Below, piece by piece: positions 26,287-34,941 of a stretch of 64,000 bases of DNA (position 1 is its first letter; each line of letters starts with the position of its first letter). The stretch spans positions 20,934 to 84,933 of the forward strand of contig NZ_QLTK01000030.1 of assembly GCF_003269035.1 (NCBI RefSeq), in the 5' to 3' direction. The position numbers were made by a program, and so were the translations under genes. The notes beneath the pieces were generated by a model. That model did not search any database. It was given only the letters and a program-made list of their open reading frames with translations, and was not told the origin of the DNA. The stretch is from Paraburkholderia bryophila. Lineage in GTDB: Bacteria; Pseudomonadota; Gammaproteobacteria; Burkholderiales; Burkholderiaceae.

Positions 26287-26341
26287 GGTTCAGCGCGAGG
26301 CGGGCCGTGACGCTGCCGGGCTCATTGCGCCGCCCTGGCAG

Positions 26342-26791
26342 CTATAGCGACCGATGCAAATCCGCCAGCGACAGCGTCGTCTGAAAAAGCCGCGCGAGAC
26401 TGCGGCTCGCATAACGCTCGACCTCGTGCGGCGCGGCCCAGCGGTAGGCATCCATTTCGGGAATCAGCGTGCCGTCGGAGCGGCGCGGAAACAGCGACGT
26501 GCAGGTGCACGAACTCAGATCGAGTTCGTCGGCCCGAGCCCGCGCGCCGAACAGATGCAGGTCCTTGTCGCGCCGGTAGACGAACAGGCCGAGATCCTTC
26601 AGCCGCTCCGCTTCGATCGCGATGCCGGTTTCCTCGACCATCTCGCGCAATGCCGTGACGTGCGGCGCTTCGCCCTCTTCGCCGTGCCCTTTCGGAATGT
26701 CCCAGTGCGAGGTTTCGGTGGCATGCGCGAGTAGCACGCGGCCGTCCGGATCGAGCAGCACGATGCCGCACGAAATGACCCGCGCGCTCAT
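26342..26791 (-). CDS. Nudix hydrolase
   Basis: 149 residues. The Nudix box GHGEEGEAPHVTALREMVEE-TGI matches G-x5-E-x7-REUXEExGU fully. The N-terminus VISCGIVLLDPDGRVLLAHA, followed by WDIPKGHGEEGE, resembles bis(5'-nucleosyl)-tetraphosphatase/dATP pyrophosphohydrolase-type members. Likely cleans up a nucleotide derivative in the cytoplasm. It converges with the solute-binding protein gene and lies downstream of the secreted protein at 27263 on the same strand. Confidence 0.88.
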   Translation of the reverse strand: MSARVISCGIVLLDPDGRVLLAHATETSHWDIPKGHGEEGEAPHVTALREMVEETGIAIEAERLKDLGLFVYRRDKDLHLFGARARADELDLSSCTCTSLFPRRSDGTLIPEMDAYRWAAPHEVERYASRSLARLFQTTLSLADLHRSL

Positions 26792-26873
26792 CGCCGTCTC
26801 GCGCCGCAGCGCGCCATGGCATCGGGCCGCGCAGCCGGCCAGCCGGCGCGCGTCGCCATTACGGCCAGCATGC

Positions 26874-27263
26874 TCAGTGCTTTTTCTGCAGTTGCCAGTT
26901 GCCCTCGCCCTGCTTGCAGAATTGCGGGCGCAGGTTCATGGATTGGCCCTTCGCGTTCAACACGACGCCGACGTCGCGGCAGGTGCGCTCGCCGTCCTTG
27001 GCCGTGCCGGCGACCGTGATGGTCGCGTCGATTTTCACGCTGTTGCCGGTGCCTTCGTTGACCCAGTTCGCGCTCTCGCCGTCCTGTTTATCGTTCAACG
27101 CGGCCATGACCGCCTTCTTGACCGAATCCACGTCGCGCTGCTTCATGTAGCTGATCGGCGTGTCGTTCAGAAAGCCCAGGTTGGCTGCTTGCGCGCTGAG
27201 CGCGCCGCCCAGCAACAGGCAACCGACGCTCAGATGAAACAGGGCACGGGTTCGCATCGACAT
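26874..27263 (-). CDS. small secreted/periplasmic protein, 129 aa
   Basis: Start ATG at 27263 with the ribosome site GAGGAGA about 8 bases upstream; the second ATG two codons on is also possible. Signal peptide MSMRTRALFHLSVGCLLLGG followed by ALSAQA, cleaved before ANLGFLNDTP. The mature 100 residues contain two cysteines (CRDVG and FCKQG) that could form a disulphide, and the end GEGNWQLQKKH fits the surface-antigen/RT0821-type small proteins common in this group. Function unknown. Confidence 0.72.
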   Translation of the reverse strand: MSMRTRALFHLSVGCLLLGGALSAQAANLGFLNDTPISYMKQRDVDSVKKAVMAALNDKQDGESANWVNEGTGNSVKIDATITVAGTAKDGERTCRDVGVVLNAKGQSMNLRPQFCKQGEGNWQLQKKH

Positions 27264-27574
27264 GAAGAGTTCTCCTCGAAAGTGTTTCAGGCGGTCGACG
27301 AGCGCGCTCGCCGCAACTCGTGATCTGGACCCCAAAAGCATAGCATGTCCCCTTGACGCGACCGCGCGATATACGCTCGCGGTGACTTGCAGCAATCGGC
27401 GTCGAGACCGGAATGCCCCGCTACGTCGGCCTTCTCCCGTCGCGCGCAGCGCGCGGACGCATGCGTACGCTGGTCGCGTCTAATTTTAAGATAAGTCCCA
27501 TGTCCGCTTGGCGCACGCATTTTTAAGATTGCTCTATTGCGCTTCGGCGCCCTTCACGCGTCAAACCCTTCGCC

Positions 27575-27814
27575 ATGGATACCTCCCTTGCCCTCGAAAC
27601 CTTTGCCGTCGCGCTCGCGCTGTTGTGTGTCGCGCTCGTACCCGTGGCGATCCGCAGCGACCCTGGCCTGGCGCGACGTATCGTCAGGATGGACGGACTG
27701 CCGCTCGCGCGTTGGCCGAATCTGCTGACGCGGATCGGCTTCGCGTGTCTGCTGGCTTCTTTCGCGCTGTTTTTCATCGCCTGCTATTACATCCTCGAAG
27801 GCCCGGGTTACTGA
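27575..27814 (+). CDS. small membrane protein, 79 aa
   Basis: Two hydrophobic segments: LALETFAVALALLCVALVPV near the N-terminus and IGFACLLASFALFFIACYYI near the C-terminus, joined by a basic loop. Codon bias matches neighbouring genes, and its stop lies 20 bases from the end of the convergent peroxidase gene. The upstream 310 bp is AT-richer, with TTTTAAGATAAG and TTTTTAAGATTG that could be promoter elements. Function unknown. Confidence 0.65.
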   Translation: MDTSLALETFAVALALLCVALVPVAIRSDPGLARRIVRMDGLPLARWPNLLTRIGFACLLASFALFFIACYYILEGPGY

Positions 27815-27833
27815 TCCGGCGGCTCCCGCCCCG

Positions 27834-29300
27834 TCAGTTCGCGCCGGCCTTCGCGGTTGCGTTGGCCACCCTGGCCACGCCGCCCGCCGCACCTTCCACC
27901 TTGTAGCCATCCGTCAACGTCTTCAGGAACGCCACCACGTCCCTGATTTCGGCCTCGTCGAGCGACGGCTTGTCTCCCGGCTTGCGATCGAACGGCGGAT
28001 CGGTATTCAGATTGACCCAGTAGCGCTGCGGCAAGTCGTCGAACTTCTGCACTTTGCCTTGGGAAACCGGATAGAACTTCTCCGGATTCGTATCGCGCTC
28101 GGCATAGAAACGCAGCACCTGTTCGAGCGAATGATAGATGCCGTTATGGAAGAAGCTCTTCTTCAAGGCGACGTTGCGCAGCGTCGGCGTACGAAACAGG
28201 CCGCAAAACTCCGCGCGTCCGCCGAGATCGGTGCGCTCCGGACCGCAAGCGCCGAGATCGTGGAACTGCGGGTCGTGATTCACCGCCAGCGCGCGGTTGC
28301 GCGGCACACCGATCGCGATCAGGCCGAAGTCGCTGAACTGCGGCGGCGCGCCGTCACGGGTACGCTGGCTGATGTGGCAACTCGCGCAATTGCCCTTCTG
28401 TTCGTCGTTGAAGACTTGCAGGCCGTGCAATTCGGCTTTCGTCAGTTGCGCTTTGCCCGCCAGATACGCGTCGTACTTGCTGGTGTACGGATAGAACAAC
28501 TCGGGTGTCTGCTCGAAGGTTTCGAGCGCTTGCAGCACGGCGTTGAAGGTGGCGTCGTCGTTGTCGAAAATGTGCTCGCCGAAGGCCTCGCGGAACGCCT
28601 CGGCATACGGCGCGGCCTTGACCGCGGCGCGCACCCTGGCCGGCGTGCTGCCCATTTCGAACGACGACAACAGCGGAATCCGCGCCTGATCGCGGCCACG
28701 GTCGACCCTGCCGTCCCAGGTCAGGCCACCGGTCGGGCCGGCGTCGACACTTTCGTCGCCTTCGTCGTCGGACTCGTGATAGTGCTCGGCGAACGCCGGC
28801 ACCGATTGCAGATACTTCAGCGTCGGCGCGGCGCGCATGCCGGTGCGATGCATGTCGTTGCCGCCCAGTTGCACCGCCTGCGCATTGGCCGGCGAGAACG
28901 CATGGTCGGGACTATGGCACGACGCGCAGGCAAGCTTGCCGGAGCCGGACAGCGATGCGTCGAAAAATAGCTGCTTGCCGAGCGCCGTCATCTGCTGGAC
29001 GGATTTGTAAACTTCCGCGCGGGTCTGGCCGGCATCGTGAGCGGCATGCCGAGCCGCTACCGGAACCGTGGACGCCGCGCCAGGCACCGCCGCCGCGCTG
29101 GCTTCCGCCTTGAGGCCGGTACTCGCCGCAGGCGTGCCCGCGTCGCACGCGGCGAGGCTCAACGTCACGCCGACGAGCGCCAAGGTGACCGACAGCATGC
29201 CGCCGATCGTGCCGAATCCCTTGCCCCCAGCCGACTCCGCGTGCCGCCACGCCCCGAACCGAACCGCCGTTTTCCGAATCCCCGCGAGACCAGGCCGCAT
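27834..29300 (-). CDS. diheme cytochrome c peroxidase (MauG/CcpA family), lipoprotein-like
   Basis: About 488 residues from the ATG in MRPGLAGIRKTAVRF; the frame is open 23 codons further up, with another ATG at 29369. Two c-type heme motifs, CASCHSPDH near residue 130 and CASCHISQR near residue 310, place it in the bacterial diheme peroxidase family. The N-terminal hydrophobic segment ends in LSLAAC, a lipobox, suggesting membrane anchoring on the periplasmic side. The C-terminal part holds TPTLRNVALKKSFFHNGIYH, which in the family carries the low-potential heme ligand region. It reduces H2O2 or oxidises an unknown partner. Confidence 0.87.
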   Translation of the reverse strand: MRPGLAGIRKTAVRFGAWRHAESAGGKGFGTIGGMLSVTLALVGVTLSLAACDAGTPAASTGLKAEASAAAVPGAASTVPVAARHAAHDAGQTRAEVYKSVQQMTALGKQLFFDASLSGSGKLACASCHSPDHAFSPANAQAVQLGGNDMHRTGMRAAPTLKYLQSVPAFAEHYHESDDEGDESVDAGPTGGLTWDGRVDRGRDQARIPLLSSFEMGSTPARVRAAVKAAPYAEAFREAFGEHIFDNDDATFNAVLQALETFEQTPELFYPYTSKYDAYLAGKAQLTKAELHGLQVFNDEQKGNCASCHISQRTRDGAPPQFSDFGLIAIGVPRNRALAVNHDPQFHDLGACGPERTDLGGRAEFCGLFRTPTLRNVALKKSFFHNGIYHSLEQVLRFYAERDTNPEKFYPVSQGKVQKFDDLPQRYWVNLNTDPPFDRKPGDKPSLDEAEIRDVVAFLKTLTDGYKVEGAAGGVARVANATAKAGAN

Positions 29301-29518
29301 ATGAATGATGTGAGTTGCCGATAGTAAAGTCCGCGAGCGTATTTCATTCACATGTCGCTTAAATGACATACAGCCGACGAAAACTACAACACCAAAGCGA
29401 TTCGTAATTAATTACATCTTTCTGTCAAATTCCCTGGCCAAACTTTCGCCGGCGGTCATCCGTGTAAGGAAATACAGGAGGCCCGCGTCCCCAACGCGTG
29501 AGAGAGAAACCACATCAA

Positions 29519-31099
29519 ATGAACAAAAAACTGATCTGCGCGACGCCTATCGCGATCGCAGCAGCGTTGAGCCTTTATGCGTGCGGCGGCAGCGACATCG
29601 CTCCGCAACCGGACATCACGTCGATCAAGACGGTCGTGGTGATCTACGCGGAAAACCGCAGCTTCGACAACCTGTACGGCAACTTCCCCGGCGCGAACGG
29701 CCTGCAGAACGTGTCGGCGGCGAACTCCACGCAATTGGACCGCAACGGCACCGTGCTGGCGACGCTGCCGCCGGTGTGGAACGGCCTGACGCAAACCGGC
29801 GTGACGCCGGTGATTACGCAGGCCATGACCGCGAATCTGCCGAACACGCCGTTCGCGATCGACGACCCGAAGGGTTTCAACGCACCGATCACCGCGACGA
29901 CACGCGATCTGTATCACCGCTTCTACGAGAACCAGATGCAGATCAACGGCGGCAAGAACGACAAGTTCGCCGCGTGGGCGGATTCGGGCGGCCTCGTGAT
30001 GGGTCACTACACGCCCGACGCCGACAAGTTGCCGCTGTGGAAAGTCGCCCAGCAATACACACTGGCCGACAACTTTTTCATGGGTGCATTCGGCGGTTCG
30101 TTCCTGAACCACCAGTGGTTGATCTGCGCATGTACGCCGACCTATCCGAACGCGGATAAGAGCCCGGCTGCCGGCTCGATCTCGGCGGTGGAAAGCGACG
30201 GCGTGACGCTGAAACTGGCGACGAATTCGCCGGCTTCGGCCATCACCGGCGCGCCCAAATACGTGCTGTCGGGCAATCTGACGCCCGACTTCTACGCGAT
30301 CAACACGATGCAGCCGCCGTTTCAGCCGAGCGGCAACAAGGCGGCGACCGGCGGCGACGCGAATCTCGCCGATCCGACCCAGGCCACCACGCTGCCGGCG
30401 CAGACGCAGCAGCACATTGGCGATCTGTTGAGCAAGGCGAACGTGTCGTGGGCGTGGTACGGCGGCGCGTGGGGCGCGGCGGTGTCGGCGGCGCAAACCG
30501 GCACGGCCAACGTGATCTACGGTGCGAATCTGACGGCGCCGAACTTCCAGCCGCATCATCAGCCGTTCAACTACTTCGCCGATCTGGCGCCAGGTACCAC
30601 CAACCGCGCGCAGCATCTGCTCGACGGCGGCATGGGCGGCTCGGAGTTCATCAAGGCGATCGACGCCGGCACGTTGCCGCAAGTGTCGTTCTACAAGCCG
30701 CAGGGCAACCTGAACGAACACGCGGGTTACACCGACGTGGCGTCGGGCGACCAGCACATCGCCGACCTGATCTCGCATCTGCAGAAGAGCCCGCAGTGGA
30801 ACAACATGCTGGTCGTCGTGACGTACGACGAAAACGGCGGCTTCTGGGATCACGTCGCGCCGCCGAAGGCCGACCGCTGGGGTCCGGGCACGCGGATTCC
30901 GGCGCTGATCGTTTCGCCGTACGCAAAGAAGGGTTTCGTCGATCACACGCAGTACGACACGACGTCGATCCTGCGTTTCATCACGCACCGTTTCTCGCTG
31001 CCGACGCTGCCGGGTATCGCGACGCGCGACGCGGCGCTGGTTAGCAACGGCAGCAAACCGATGGGCGACCTGACCGCGGCGTTGAACATCAAACAGTAA
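29519..31099 (+). CDS. phosphoesterase family protein (AcpA acid phosphatase/phospholipase C-like)
   Basis: About 526 residues from ATG at 29519. N-terminus MNKKLICATPIAIAAALSLY followed by ACGGSD has a lipobox LYAC, so the protein is probably an envelope lipoprotein. The PF04185 (phosphoesterase) signature is clear: IKTVVVIYAENRSFDNLYGN at residue 37, in which ENRSFD carries the metal ligand and nucleophile region, and near the end VVVTYDENGGFWDHVAPPK. Removes phosphate from, or cleaves, an organic phosphate in the periplasm. A strong terminator follows, so it is monocistronic. Confidence 0.9.
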   Translation: MNKKLICATPIAIAAALSLYACGGSDIAPQPDITSIKTVVVIYAENRSFDNLYGNFPGANGLQNVSAANSTQLDRNGTVLATLPPVWNGLTQTGVTPVITQAMTANLPNTPFAIDDPKGFNAPITATTRDLYHRFYENQMQINGGKNDKFAAWADSGGLVMGHYTPDADKLPLWKVAQQYTLADNFFMGAFGGSFLNHQWLICACTPTYPNADKSPAAGSISAVESDGVTLKLATNSPASAITGAPKYVLSGNLTPDFYAINTMQPPFQPSGNKAATGGDANLADPTQATTLPAQTQQHIGDLLSKANVSWAWYGGAWGAAVSAAQTGTANVIYGANLTAPNFQPHHQPFNYFADLAPGTTNRAQHLLDGGMGGSEFIKAIDAGTLPQVSFYKPQGNLNEHAGYTDVASGDQHIADLISHLQKSPQWNNMLVVVTYDENGGFWDHVAPPKADRWGPGTRIPALIVSPYAKKGFVDHTQYDTTSILRFITHRFSLPTLPGIATRDAALVSNGSKPMGDLTAALNIKQ

Positions 31100-31148
31100 G
31101 CAGGGCGCGGTAAGCAACGGTCCCGCAGTGATGCGTGACCTTTTCATG

Positions 31149-31175
31149 GGCAGCTTCGGCTGCCTATTTTTTTTT
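31149..31175 (+). terminator. Rho-independent terminator after the phosphoesterase gene
   Basis: GGCAGC-TTCG-GCTGCC, a perfect 6-bp stem with a UUCG tetraloop, followed by TA and nine T. It is 50 bases after the stop codon. A textbook terminator. Confidence 0.93.
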
Positions 31176-31369
31176 GGGGCTTCGCTCGTCGCGTGTCGGT
31201 GTCACGGATTGTCGTGCGACGGGTTTTCGCGAGCGGCGTATGCTTCGTGCGAAGGCGCGATCTTTGGCGTTTTTTTGCGGCGCGGCGCTTAACCAGCCTG
31301 TCTCGACCTGCTCCAATCTGTCTCGAGCCGCGCGATAGCGCTCAATCACTTATCCAGGAGTTCGACAGC

Positions 31370-31753
31370 ATGACTGAAAGAACCATCAAGGTCCCCGGAC
31401 CGGATCATCCGATCACGATCGAGCCGGCGAACGCGCGCGTCGTGGTGACCGTGGCCGGCCGGCAGATCGCCAGCTCGGACAACGCGCTGGTACTGCGCGA
31501 AGCCGCGTATCCGCCGGCTTATTACATTCCGCGTACCGACGTGGAGATGGCGCTACTGGAACGCACCGAACACGCGACGTATTGCCCGTACAAAGGCGAA
31601 TGCGCGTACTACAGCATTCCGCTGGGCGGCGAGCGGACGGTGAATTCGGTGTGGACCTACGAAGCGCCGTATGCGGCTGTGAAAGAGATCGCGCAGCACC
31701 TGGCGTTTTATCCGGATCGGGTCGATTCGATCGAGGTGCAGGCGAAGGGGTAG
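31370..31753 (+). CDS. DUF427 domain protein
   Basis: 127 residues with AGGAG upstream of ATG at 31370. The sequence GPDHPITIEPANARVVVTVA, then YYIPRTDVEMALLERTEHAT and CPYKGECAYYSIPLGG, is diagnostic for DUF427 (COG2343): a small single-domain beta-rich protein containing CPYKG. Biochemical role unestablished in the family. It is the last ordinary chromosomal gene before the tRNA fragment. Confidence 0.9.
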   Translation: MTERTIKVPGPDHPITIEPANARVVVTVAGRQIASSDNALVLREAAYPPAYYIPRTDVEMALLERTEHATYCPYKGECAYYSIPLGGERTVNSVWTYEAPYAAVKEIAQHLAFYPDRVDSIEVQAKG

Positions 31754-31795
31754 TGGCGGTGCGCGGACAGCCATGCTGTTCGTGAAGCGGAAACC

Positions 31796-31823
31796 TGGTA
31801 CGGCAGGAGGGACTCGAACCCTT
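31796..31823 (-). other. 3' end of a tRNA (T-loop to CCA), probable integration scar
   Basis: The minus strand reads GGGTTCGAGTCCCTCCTGCC then GTACCA: a T-loop TTCGAGT with its 3' stem, seven acceptor-strand bases CTGCCGT, the discriminator A and a coded CCA. The matching 5' acceptor (ACGGCAG), D-arm and anticodon arm do not follow in the next 80 bases, so the tRNA is not complete. A lone 3' tRNA end is what an integrative element leaves on the flank when it recombines into a tRNA gene. The isotype cannot be assigned from this piece. Confidence 0.72.
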
Positions 31824-32235
31824 ATGGTTTTTCCCGGCCCCTCCCCATCCGTTCAGCGCGACAAGAATACTGTGCTTTCAACTACTTATCTCTCAAACTT
31901 AAATATGCACCTCGGTGCATGTGTACCGTTGGTTTGCATTTAGGTTGTCAAGCGTATATTTCTCGTTGCCTCAGGGGGGTGCGGGGGGAGCCGGCCTTAG
32001 AGTTATCAACAGGGGTCGGAGCGTTTTAACGAAGGCGCGTCACTCGAGAATCGAGTACTTAACCTTCCGCAGCGAAGGATGAACGTTCTCCAGATTCGGT
32101 GACGGATAGCCTTGATTCAGCTAGGCCGAATATCTCGGACGGTTCAACGGTTACGGTGGCTAACTCTGCATCGTGCTTAGGCCTATCAGCAGTGCTGGTC
32201 TTTCGCGAGAGCCCTGAACATGATATGTTTCGCGC
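31824..32235. other. gene-free AT-richer leader of the island
   Basis: No credible gene on either strand. It contains several small perfect palindromes: ATGCACC-TC-GGTGCAT (31905-31920), CTCGA-GAA-TCGAG (32043-32055) and CCTTC-N6-GAAGG (32063-32078), and a single DnaA-box-like TTATCAACA near 32004. These may include the retron promoter and element-end sites; none can be assigned. Confidence 0.4.
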
Positions 32236-32358
32236 TGTCTGCGGACAGATTTGTTATCGCGATTCGCGATAAATGGAAGTAATGCGCGAAGGCGCTGCCC
32301 TCGCATATCGTAGCGGCTATCTCGCTGATGATACGTTGCCAAAGAGTGTCCGCAGACA
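32236..32358 (+). ncRNA. retron msr-msd RNA (Ec67-like)
   Basis: A perfect 12-nt inverted repeat delimits it: a1 TGTCTGCGGACA at 32236-32247 and a2 TGTCCGCAGACA at 32347-32358, ending 18 bases before the RT start codon. Directly after a1 comes G (32248), the expected branching guanosine, then ATTTGTT and an 8-bp hairpin TTATCGCG-ATT-CGCGATAA (32254-32272). The Ec67 RNA, as I remember it, has the same order: a1, GATTTGTT, a hairpin, then TGG. A second short stem GCGC-GAAG-GCGC (32284-32295) and an imperfect long hairpin from about 32291 to 32340, the msd part, follow. Length 123 nt is close to known retrons of this type. Confidence 0.87.
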
Positions 32359-32376
32359 CCCATCTTCTTATACCGA

Positions 32377-34134
32377 ATGAAAAATCCCACTCATATCGCG
32401 CAACTGCGCGCTCAGACGTCGCTTCACGGCCTTGCTAGGTTGTTGGGATATGAGCCAAAAGGTCTCGCCTATGTTGTGTATGGTATAGGCGATGCATACA
32501 AGTATGTGGACTTTCCAATTCCCAAGCGGAGCGGTGGCACTCGCATTATCAGCGCGCCGGTCAAATCACTGAAACTGCTCCAGGCACGTGTTTCCACGTT
32601 GCTGGGAGCCTGCGCCGAAGAAATCGAAGTTGAGCGTGGCGGGAAAAATAGATTTTCCCATGGTTTCCGTAAAAATCACTCAATCCTGACGAACGCAACC
32701 GTGCATCGTGGGAAGAGATATGTATTTAATGTCGACCTGCATAATTTCTTTGGCACAGTCCATTTCGGGCGTGTTTCAGGTTTTTTTGCAAAGAACCGAC
32801 ACTTCAAGCTGGACCCGGTTGTCGCGCGAATATTGGCGCAGATTGCATGTCATAACAAAGTTCTGCCGCAGGGTAGTCCATGCTCACCCGCCATATCGAA
32901 TCTCATTGCGCATATTCTTGACGTACGGATGGCTCAGCTAGCCGCACGCCATGATTGTTACTATTCGCGATACGCCGATGACCTGACATTTTCGACAAAC
33001 AGAAAAGAGTTTCCAGAGTCGATTGCCACGCGAGTTAGCGATTCCAATGAATGGATTGCTGGCAAGTCCTTGCTGAAAATCATAAAGGACTCTCGTTTTG
33101 AACTTAACCATAGTAAAACGAGAATGCAATTTCATAGGTTTCGGCAAGATGTGACGGGGGTCGTCGTCAACAAAAAATTGAATGTGCCGAGCGAATACGT
33201 AAGGGACGTTCGGGCAATGGTTAATTCGTTTGTCAAAACAGGACAATTTACGCTCCGAAAATCATATCGGAACGACGCTGGTGCATGGGTGGTCGAAGAA
33301 GTAGCCGGTAACAAAGTGCAACTTCGCGGCATGCTAAGCTTCATTGACAGTGTGCGAGTTTTTCCACAGAAGAAACTTGCGATGGAAAAAAAGGATAAAC
33401 GGGAGCAACGAATCCCGCGAGTAGAATTGAAAGACATGGACGGCGCGTCCCGCACATACCGCCGCTATCTGCAGTACACGCAGTTTTTTAATCCCGAGCT
33501 TCCGTTCGTTATATGCGAGGGAAAGACGGACAACGTTTATATCAAGTGTGCGTTGCGTCAGCTCGCTGACACGTATCCACAGCTTGTTTCAAAAACCGCT
33601 TCGGAAAATAAACTGTTGCTCAACTTCTTCAACTACACAAAGGTGGCCGACCGAATCTTACACCTGGGGGGCGGCACCGGTGACTTCCAGACGTTCATTG
33701 GAAACTATGGTAGTGAATTTAAAGGATTTAAAAGCAAAGAAAAGAGAAATCCCGTAATTTTGCTTATTGATAACGATGAAGGCACGGCGAAAATATTTTC
33801 CAGCGTCAAAACTGCAACAAAAAGAAAATCTCCGGTCGACGGTAGTGAGCCGTTCTATCACATAGCCGACAATTTCTATGTCGTCGCCATTCCACGGCTG
33901 AGTGGAAAATCAACGACTATCGAAGACTTCTTCGACCCCACTCTTCTGAAGACGAAGCTCGGCACGAAAGTCTTCAGTGGAAAGGATGGTTTTGACTCGG
34001 CAACGGAGTACGGCAAGCATTATTTTGCTGAATATATCGTAAAGAAGGGGCAGAAGACAATCGACTTTAGCGGATTCCATCCTATCCTGGAACGTCTGGT
34101 CGCAGTGCTAACGGCACACGCCGCTAAACCATAA
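32377..34134 (+). CDS. retron reverse transcriptase fused to TOPRIM domain (Ec67/Eco2-like, type I-C)
   Basis: 585 residues, almost exactly the length known for the Ec67 RT. RT domain, residues about 30-290: motif A VFNVDLHNFFG (D120), motif B PQGSPCSPAISN (173-184), and the catalytic box YADD (199-202). Retron-specific marks: NATVH at 106-110 (the NAxxH motif) and VTG at 259-261. From about residue 375 a TOPRIM domain follows: FVICEGKTDNVY with the glutamate at 381, and ILLIDNDEG with aspartates 465 and 467. The RT makes branched msDNA from the upstream RNA; in type I-C retrons the TOPRIM nuclease part is the toxic effector of an abortive phage defence. The gene is visibly AT-richer than the chromosome to its left. 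Confidence 0.93.
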   Translation: MKNPTHIAQLRAQTSLHGLARLLGYEPKGLAYVVYGIGDAYKYVDFPIPKRSGGTRIISAPVKSLKLLQARVSTLLGACAEEIEVERGGKNRFSHGFRKNHSILTNATVHRGKRYVFNVDLHNFFGTVHFGRVSGFFAKNRHFKLDPVVARILAQIACHNKVLPQGSPCSPAISNLIAHILDVRMAQLAARHDCYYSRYADDLTFSTNRKEFPESIATRVSDSNEWIAGKSLLKIIKDSRFELNHSKTRMQFHRFRQDVTGVVVNKKLNVPSEYVRDVRAMVNSFVKTGQFTLRKSYRNDAGAWVVEEVAGNKVQLRGMLSFIDSVRVFPQKKLAMEKKDKREQRIPRVELKDMDGASRTYRRYLQYTQFFNPELPFVICEGKTDNVYIKCALRQLADTYPQLVSKTASENKLLLNFFNYTKVADRILHLGGGTGDFQTFIGNYGSEFKGFKSKEKRNPVILLIDNDEGTAKIFSSVKTATKRKSPVDGSEPFYHIADNFYVVAIPRLSGKSTTIEDFFDPTLLKTKLGTKVFSGKDGFDSATEYGKHYFAEYIVKKGQKTIDFSGFHPILERLVAVLTAHAAKP

Positions 34135-34141
34135 GCCAGCA

Positions 34142-34941
34142 CTCGCCCGAAGACCGCCAGTCACGATGGGTTCGACCGCACCGTTCCATCATTTTCCAGC
34201 GGACCGATGCTTTTCTGTGGCGACATAATGAGATGAGACTCGCTCCGTCGGAACAAACACGTTGCCGTCATCGAATTATGCCGCCACGAGACGTTCGAGC
34301 CGCTGATAACTTGCAGGCGCGCTCCCTTCGCTTCATTATTACTTCGAGCGCCGCGTGATAACCCGATACGTTTCGCCAGATGCTCACTTGATAGGCACAT
34401 TGTTCCGCCGAGAGCCGTTGGCTGCCACGAGCTTCCGTCTAGCCCGTTTCCGGCGCCTATCTGCAAAAGTTCTGCAGCCTACTGAACCGACGAAATCAAC
34501 GCTCTGATTTCCTTTCGTACCGTGCGTGACAAGCGTGGCCGCGAGAGTACCAACTCCGCAAGCTCATCGTCCTCACAATAAAAGTAAGCAGCCGGCATTT
34601 TACGGACGGACATCGCTCTGTGTCAGTTGAAGACCAACGACGTCGGGTTTGCAATTTTTTCGTTGCAAATGGGCAAGTCGGCACAGCCGGCGCGTCCGAC
34701 GTTCGAGTGTGTGCAACTCTGGCACTGCCCAAAGGGCAGCTGTCCACACCCTTGTGGTGTGGGCAGCAGAGTTGTGCATACTGGGTGAATCACAGGGGTT
34801 TGACGGAGGACCGCTCAAAGACAGCTTTATGCCGATAGCGAGACGTTGAATGTGCGTCTGTATATGCGGAATGCACTCCGACCCGCAACTGCATGTCGTC
34901 GACAGTGTCGCGTTCGCAAAGACCACCCGCACCACCCGCGC
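34142..34941. other. gene-free stretch with structured segment
   Basis: No protein with credible codon use or recognisable sequence; open frames on the minus strand (34161-34466 and 34496-34747) are rich in S, R and C and lack ribosome sites. The one notable element is the nested palindrome at 34710-34778, given separately. Confidence 0.45.
34710..34778. other. large nested palindrome / structured element
   Basis: Outer arms GTGCAACTCTG (34711-34721) and CAGAGTTGTGC (34767-34777) pair over 11 positions (two are G-T wobbles). Inside, CTGCCC-AAA-GGGCAG (34725-34739) and CCACACC-CTTGT-GGTGTGG (34744-34762) form two perfect hairpins, giving a three-way junction. Alternatively CTGCCCA pairs with TGGGCAG (34760-34766) to continue the outer stem. 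Could be a small RNA or a DNA recombination/transfer site. Confidence 0.6.

Noticed and set aside
29456..31147. A 563-codon minus-strand frame opposite the phosphoesterase gene.
   Set aside because: Shadow frame; Arg/Val-rich without domains, and the plus-strand gene has signal peptide, motifs and terminator.
31796..31875. A complete tRNA gene.
   Set aside because: Only the T-loop and 3' acceptor side can be found; no D-arm, anticodon arm or matching 5' acceptor strand is present.
32004..32012. DnaA-box-like TTATCAACA as sign of a replication origin.
   Set aside because: A single near-match without further boxes, iterons or a replication gene is expected by chance.
32160..32390. A 76-codon minus-strand frame over the retron RNA.
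   Set aside because: It lies antisense to the msr-msd RNA, whose repeats and hairpins explain the sequence.
34161..34747. Two minus-strand open frames (101 and 83 codons) after the retron.
   Set aside because: No ribosome sites, Ser/Arg/Cys-rich composition, one crosses the structured element; not credible genes.
34711..34777. Integron attC site, because the ends GTGCAAC and GTTGTGC resemble the attC boxes.
   Set aside because: Each box deviates by one base, the usual unpaired spacer is absent, and no cassette array or integron integrase is seen; kept only as a structured element.
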